A DNA stretch of 64,000 nucleotides. Source: CAYTZN01 sp964442495 (GTDB lineage Bacteria; Pseudomonadota; Gammaproteobacteria; Legionellales; Legionellaceae). Made by a program: the position numbers and the translations under genes. Shown one piece after another: positions 62,603 through 64,000 of the stretch (position 1 is the stretch's first letter; the number at the start of each line of letters is the position of its first letter). Below the pieces are notes generated by a model, which was not told the origin of the DNA, did no database searches, and worked only from the letters and a program-made list of their open reading frames with translations. The stretch is taken from NCBI GenBank assembly GCA_964442495.1, contig CAYTZN010000002.1, positions 1 through 64,000 of the forward strand, read 5' to 3'.

Positions 62603-64000
62603 ATGACCATTAACAAATTCTGCTTGTCCATTATGATGATATTCCTAGCACCTTCTGGATTCGCCGCAAGCCCCATTCTGAATATTGCAGCTGTTGTCAA
62701 AGCACCTAGATCGCTACCGAGCAATACTTCGGCAGAAGCCGTTTACAGAATTACTAATAATACGAGCAAGTTACATTCCTTCGTCATGCAAAACATCAGA
62801 GGTATAACTCAAATCACGACCACGACAGGCGCTTGCTCTAATCCCATTTCTTTAAACAAAGGGCAATCGTGCTTACTTAATTTGAGAATCAGGGGAAACG
62901 AGATTCCACCCAAAATTCAAAGCGGCCCCGTGGTGTGTAATAATAACGCTAATCCTTTTGGATGCTCACAACCTGCGAATGCAAGTGATACTTTAAATAT
63001 TACCGTAACACTTGCTGAATCCTATGCAGAAAGTAATACCTGGATAAGCGTTTTAGTGGCCGATGAGGAGTCACCACCTGATCAGGTGACCTATGTTAAT
63101 AAAATATATACATTAGCCCCTAGCGCGGAGCAAATTCATTTAAGAGTAGTTGCTGGGGCAAATGGGTGTCCGGCTACTCCGGCGAGCTGCCAAACTTATG
63201 CCGACCTAATTGCCAAATTGCGCACCAAATACACCAACCATCTTCTCATTGGTTTTCATCCAGATGATTCAAAATCAAGCTACACAGATTGGGGTTGTGC
63301 AGTGAATGACTGGCAGTGCGTCTTAAATGCCAGTATTGTAGTGATGAATGCTATCAATGCTATTGCTAATTCCGGTGGCCAAACTGGACAAGGGTTTAAT
63401 ATTTTTTCTTTGGAGCAGAGCTATGCTGTGCCAGCTGATTCGCCAACACTACGTAATGTAAAGGCCTGTTTAAATCCACCTGAAGCCGCCTCTGATGCCA
63501 CTTGTCCGACCAACGTGACCCACGCATCGCCTGTAGTAAAATTTGGTTGGGTTTTGCCAAGCTATGGTGGTTGTGTCATTACAGTGCCTCCCACACCTTG
63601 CGATAATGAATATGGTACTGATGCGCTCGATTATGGTTATCCCCAGTATTATAACTTAGGGACCCCGATAGGAAGTTACACGGCACTTATCACAAATGGA
63701 TATTTTCCCACATACAGCACAACCTGCATTAGTCATTCACCCTACCCCAATCCTCTTTACATCGTGGATGAGGACAATGGTGATCATCCCTATAATCCGG
63801 AAATCCCATGCCCTGCTTCGGGACAAAGTACCTCTAATGTTTTTACCTACCCCGATCCAACCACCGGAACCCCTCCAAATATTGACCTAGCATCAGCGTA
63901 TATCGCATACATCATGACGCAATTGCCGCCTATTAGTGATATTCCAACGGTAAATGGTTCCACCGTGTATGTTACCTTCTCAGGTGAAGGCCTGGCTCAA
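62603..64000 (+). CDS. Secreted protein of Legionella-type Cys-rich family, 3' end outside the window
   Basis: ATG 62603 with GGAG upstream opens 466 codons that run off the right edge, so the C-terminus is missing. A signal peptide (ILNIAA follows FLAPSGFAA) leads into a beta-rich domain with ITTTTGACSNPISLNKGQSC and SGPVVCNNN, a pattern recurring in Legionella/Coxiella surface proteins. The rest contains many cysteines (e.g. GCPATPASCQTYAD, DWGCAVNDWQC), implying disulfides outside the cytoplasm. IGFHPDDSKSSYTDWGC and LSSLEQ-like segments could belong to a glycosidase-type fold, but I cannot name one. It follows the barrel gene closely. Confidence 0.85.
   Translation, partial: MTINKFCLSIMMIFLAPSGFAASPILNIAAVVKAPRSLPSNTSAEAVYRITNNTSKLHSFVMQNIRGITQITTTTGACSNPISLNKGQSCLLNLRIRGNEIPPKIQSGPVVCNNNANPFGCSQPANASDTLNITVTLAESYAESNTWISVLVADEESPPDQVTYVNKIYTLAPSAEQIHLRVVAGANGCPATPASCQTYADLIAKLRTKYTNHLLIGFHPDDSKSSYTDWGCAVNDWQCVLNASIVVMNAINAIANSGGQTGQGFNIFSLEQSYAVPADSPTLRNVKACLNPPEAASDATCPTNVTHASPVVKFGWVLPSYGGCVITVPPTPCDNEYGTDALDYGYPQYYNLGTPIGSYTALITNGYFPTYSTTCISHSPYPNPLYIVDEDNGDHPYNPEIPCPASGQSTSNVFTYPDPTTGTPPNIDLASAYIAYIMTQLPPISDIPTVNGSTVYVTFSGEGLAQ

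Noticed and set aside
1..64000. CRISPR arrays, prophage or integrative-element modules
   Set aside because: No short direct repeats with regular spacers, integrases or phage structural genes were seen; the only mobile trace is the IS66 fragment.

Overview
The window looks like chromosomal DNA of a gammaproteobacterium of the order Legionellales, most likely Legionella or a close relative. The reasons are a moderately AT-rich genome with dense gammaproteobacterial housekeeping genes (fumC, rsmE, rho, ubiD-fre, ubiE-ubiJ-ubiB-tatAB, rsmA/apaH, glmU, rppH-ptsP-lgt-thyA, a caa3-type cox cluster). Between them sit large lineage-specific proteins of the kind Legionella secretes through Dot/Icm: glutamate-rich C-termini, leucine-rich repeats, ankyrin repeats, kinase-like and helicase-like domains. 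No Dot/Icm structural gene lies in the window, so 'effector' is an inference throughout.

Layout. 1-3.1 kb: a tmRNA gene cut by the left edge, a strong promoter with a 57-codon leader ORF coupled to an unknown gene, a second unknown gene with an acidic tail, and tRNA-Leu(CAG). 3.1-11.2 kb: glycerophosphodiesterase-like gene, fumC, rsmE, trxA, a uridine-kinase-like protein lacking its P-loop, rho, ubiD-fre and a 62-residue membrane protein missed by simple ORF calling. 11.2-14.6 kb: unknown membrane protein, hspQ, an MsrB-MsrA fusion, mltB. 14.7-27.6 kb: one 4301-codon gene. 27.8-35.5 kb: a tightly overlapping leftward run of rsmA, an HD-fold (TraI_2-like) gene, apaH, and a TolC/MacA/MacB-type tripartite exporter. 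35.6-42.6 kb: epmC, tatC facing the ubiE-ubiJ-ubiB-tatA-tatB operon, DUF1841 and Rieske genes, and a likely small RNA. 42.8-48.7 kb: four-heme cytochrome c, coxB, coxA, ctaG, coxC. 48.7-56.7 kb: accessory region with a membrane protein, mscL, an LRR protein, a decayed IS66 transposase, a kinase-like protein, glmU and a Ser-rich protein. 57-61.6 kb: rppH-ptsP-lgt-thyA. 61.8-64 kb: an outer-membrane barrel and a secreted protein cut by the right edge.

The most striking item is the 4301-residue protein. Its centre carries a P-loop (MGGGKS, 2044-2049), a DEVH box (2181-2184), a segment resembling DUF3645 and a motif-VI-like RMRGLQNEQS. In that order these match the DUF3638/DUF3645 module I know from large eukaryotic proteins of unknown function. 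It is flanked by an N-terminal domain with a possible His/Cys catalytic pair, a long helical solenoid with ankyrin repeats, and a C-terminal membrane helix.

Working together, the ubiquinone genes (UbiD, Fre, UbiE, UbiJ, UbiB), the four-heme cytochrome c and the caa3-type oxidase describe an aerobic respiratory chain. RsmA, RsmE, EpmC and tmRNA serve translation, and RppH and Rho serve RNA metabolism. All identifications come from reading the sequence; no database search was possible.
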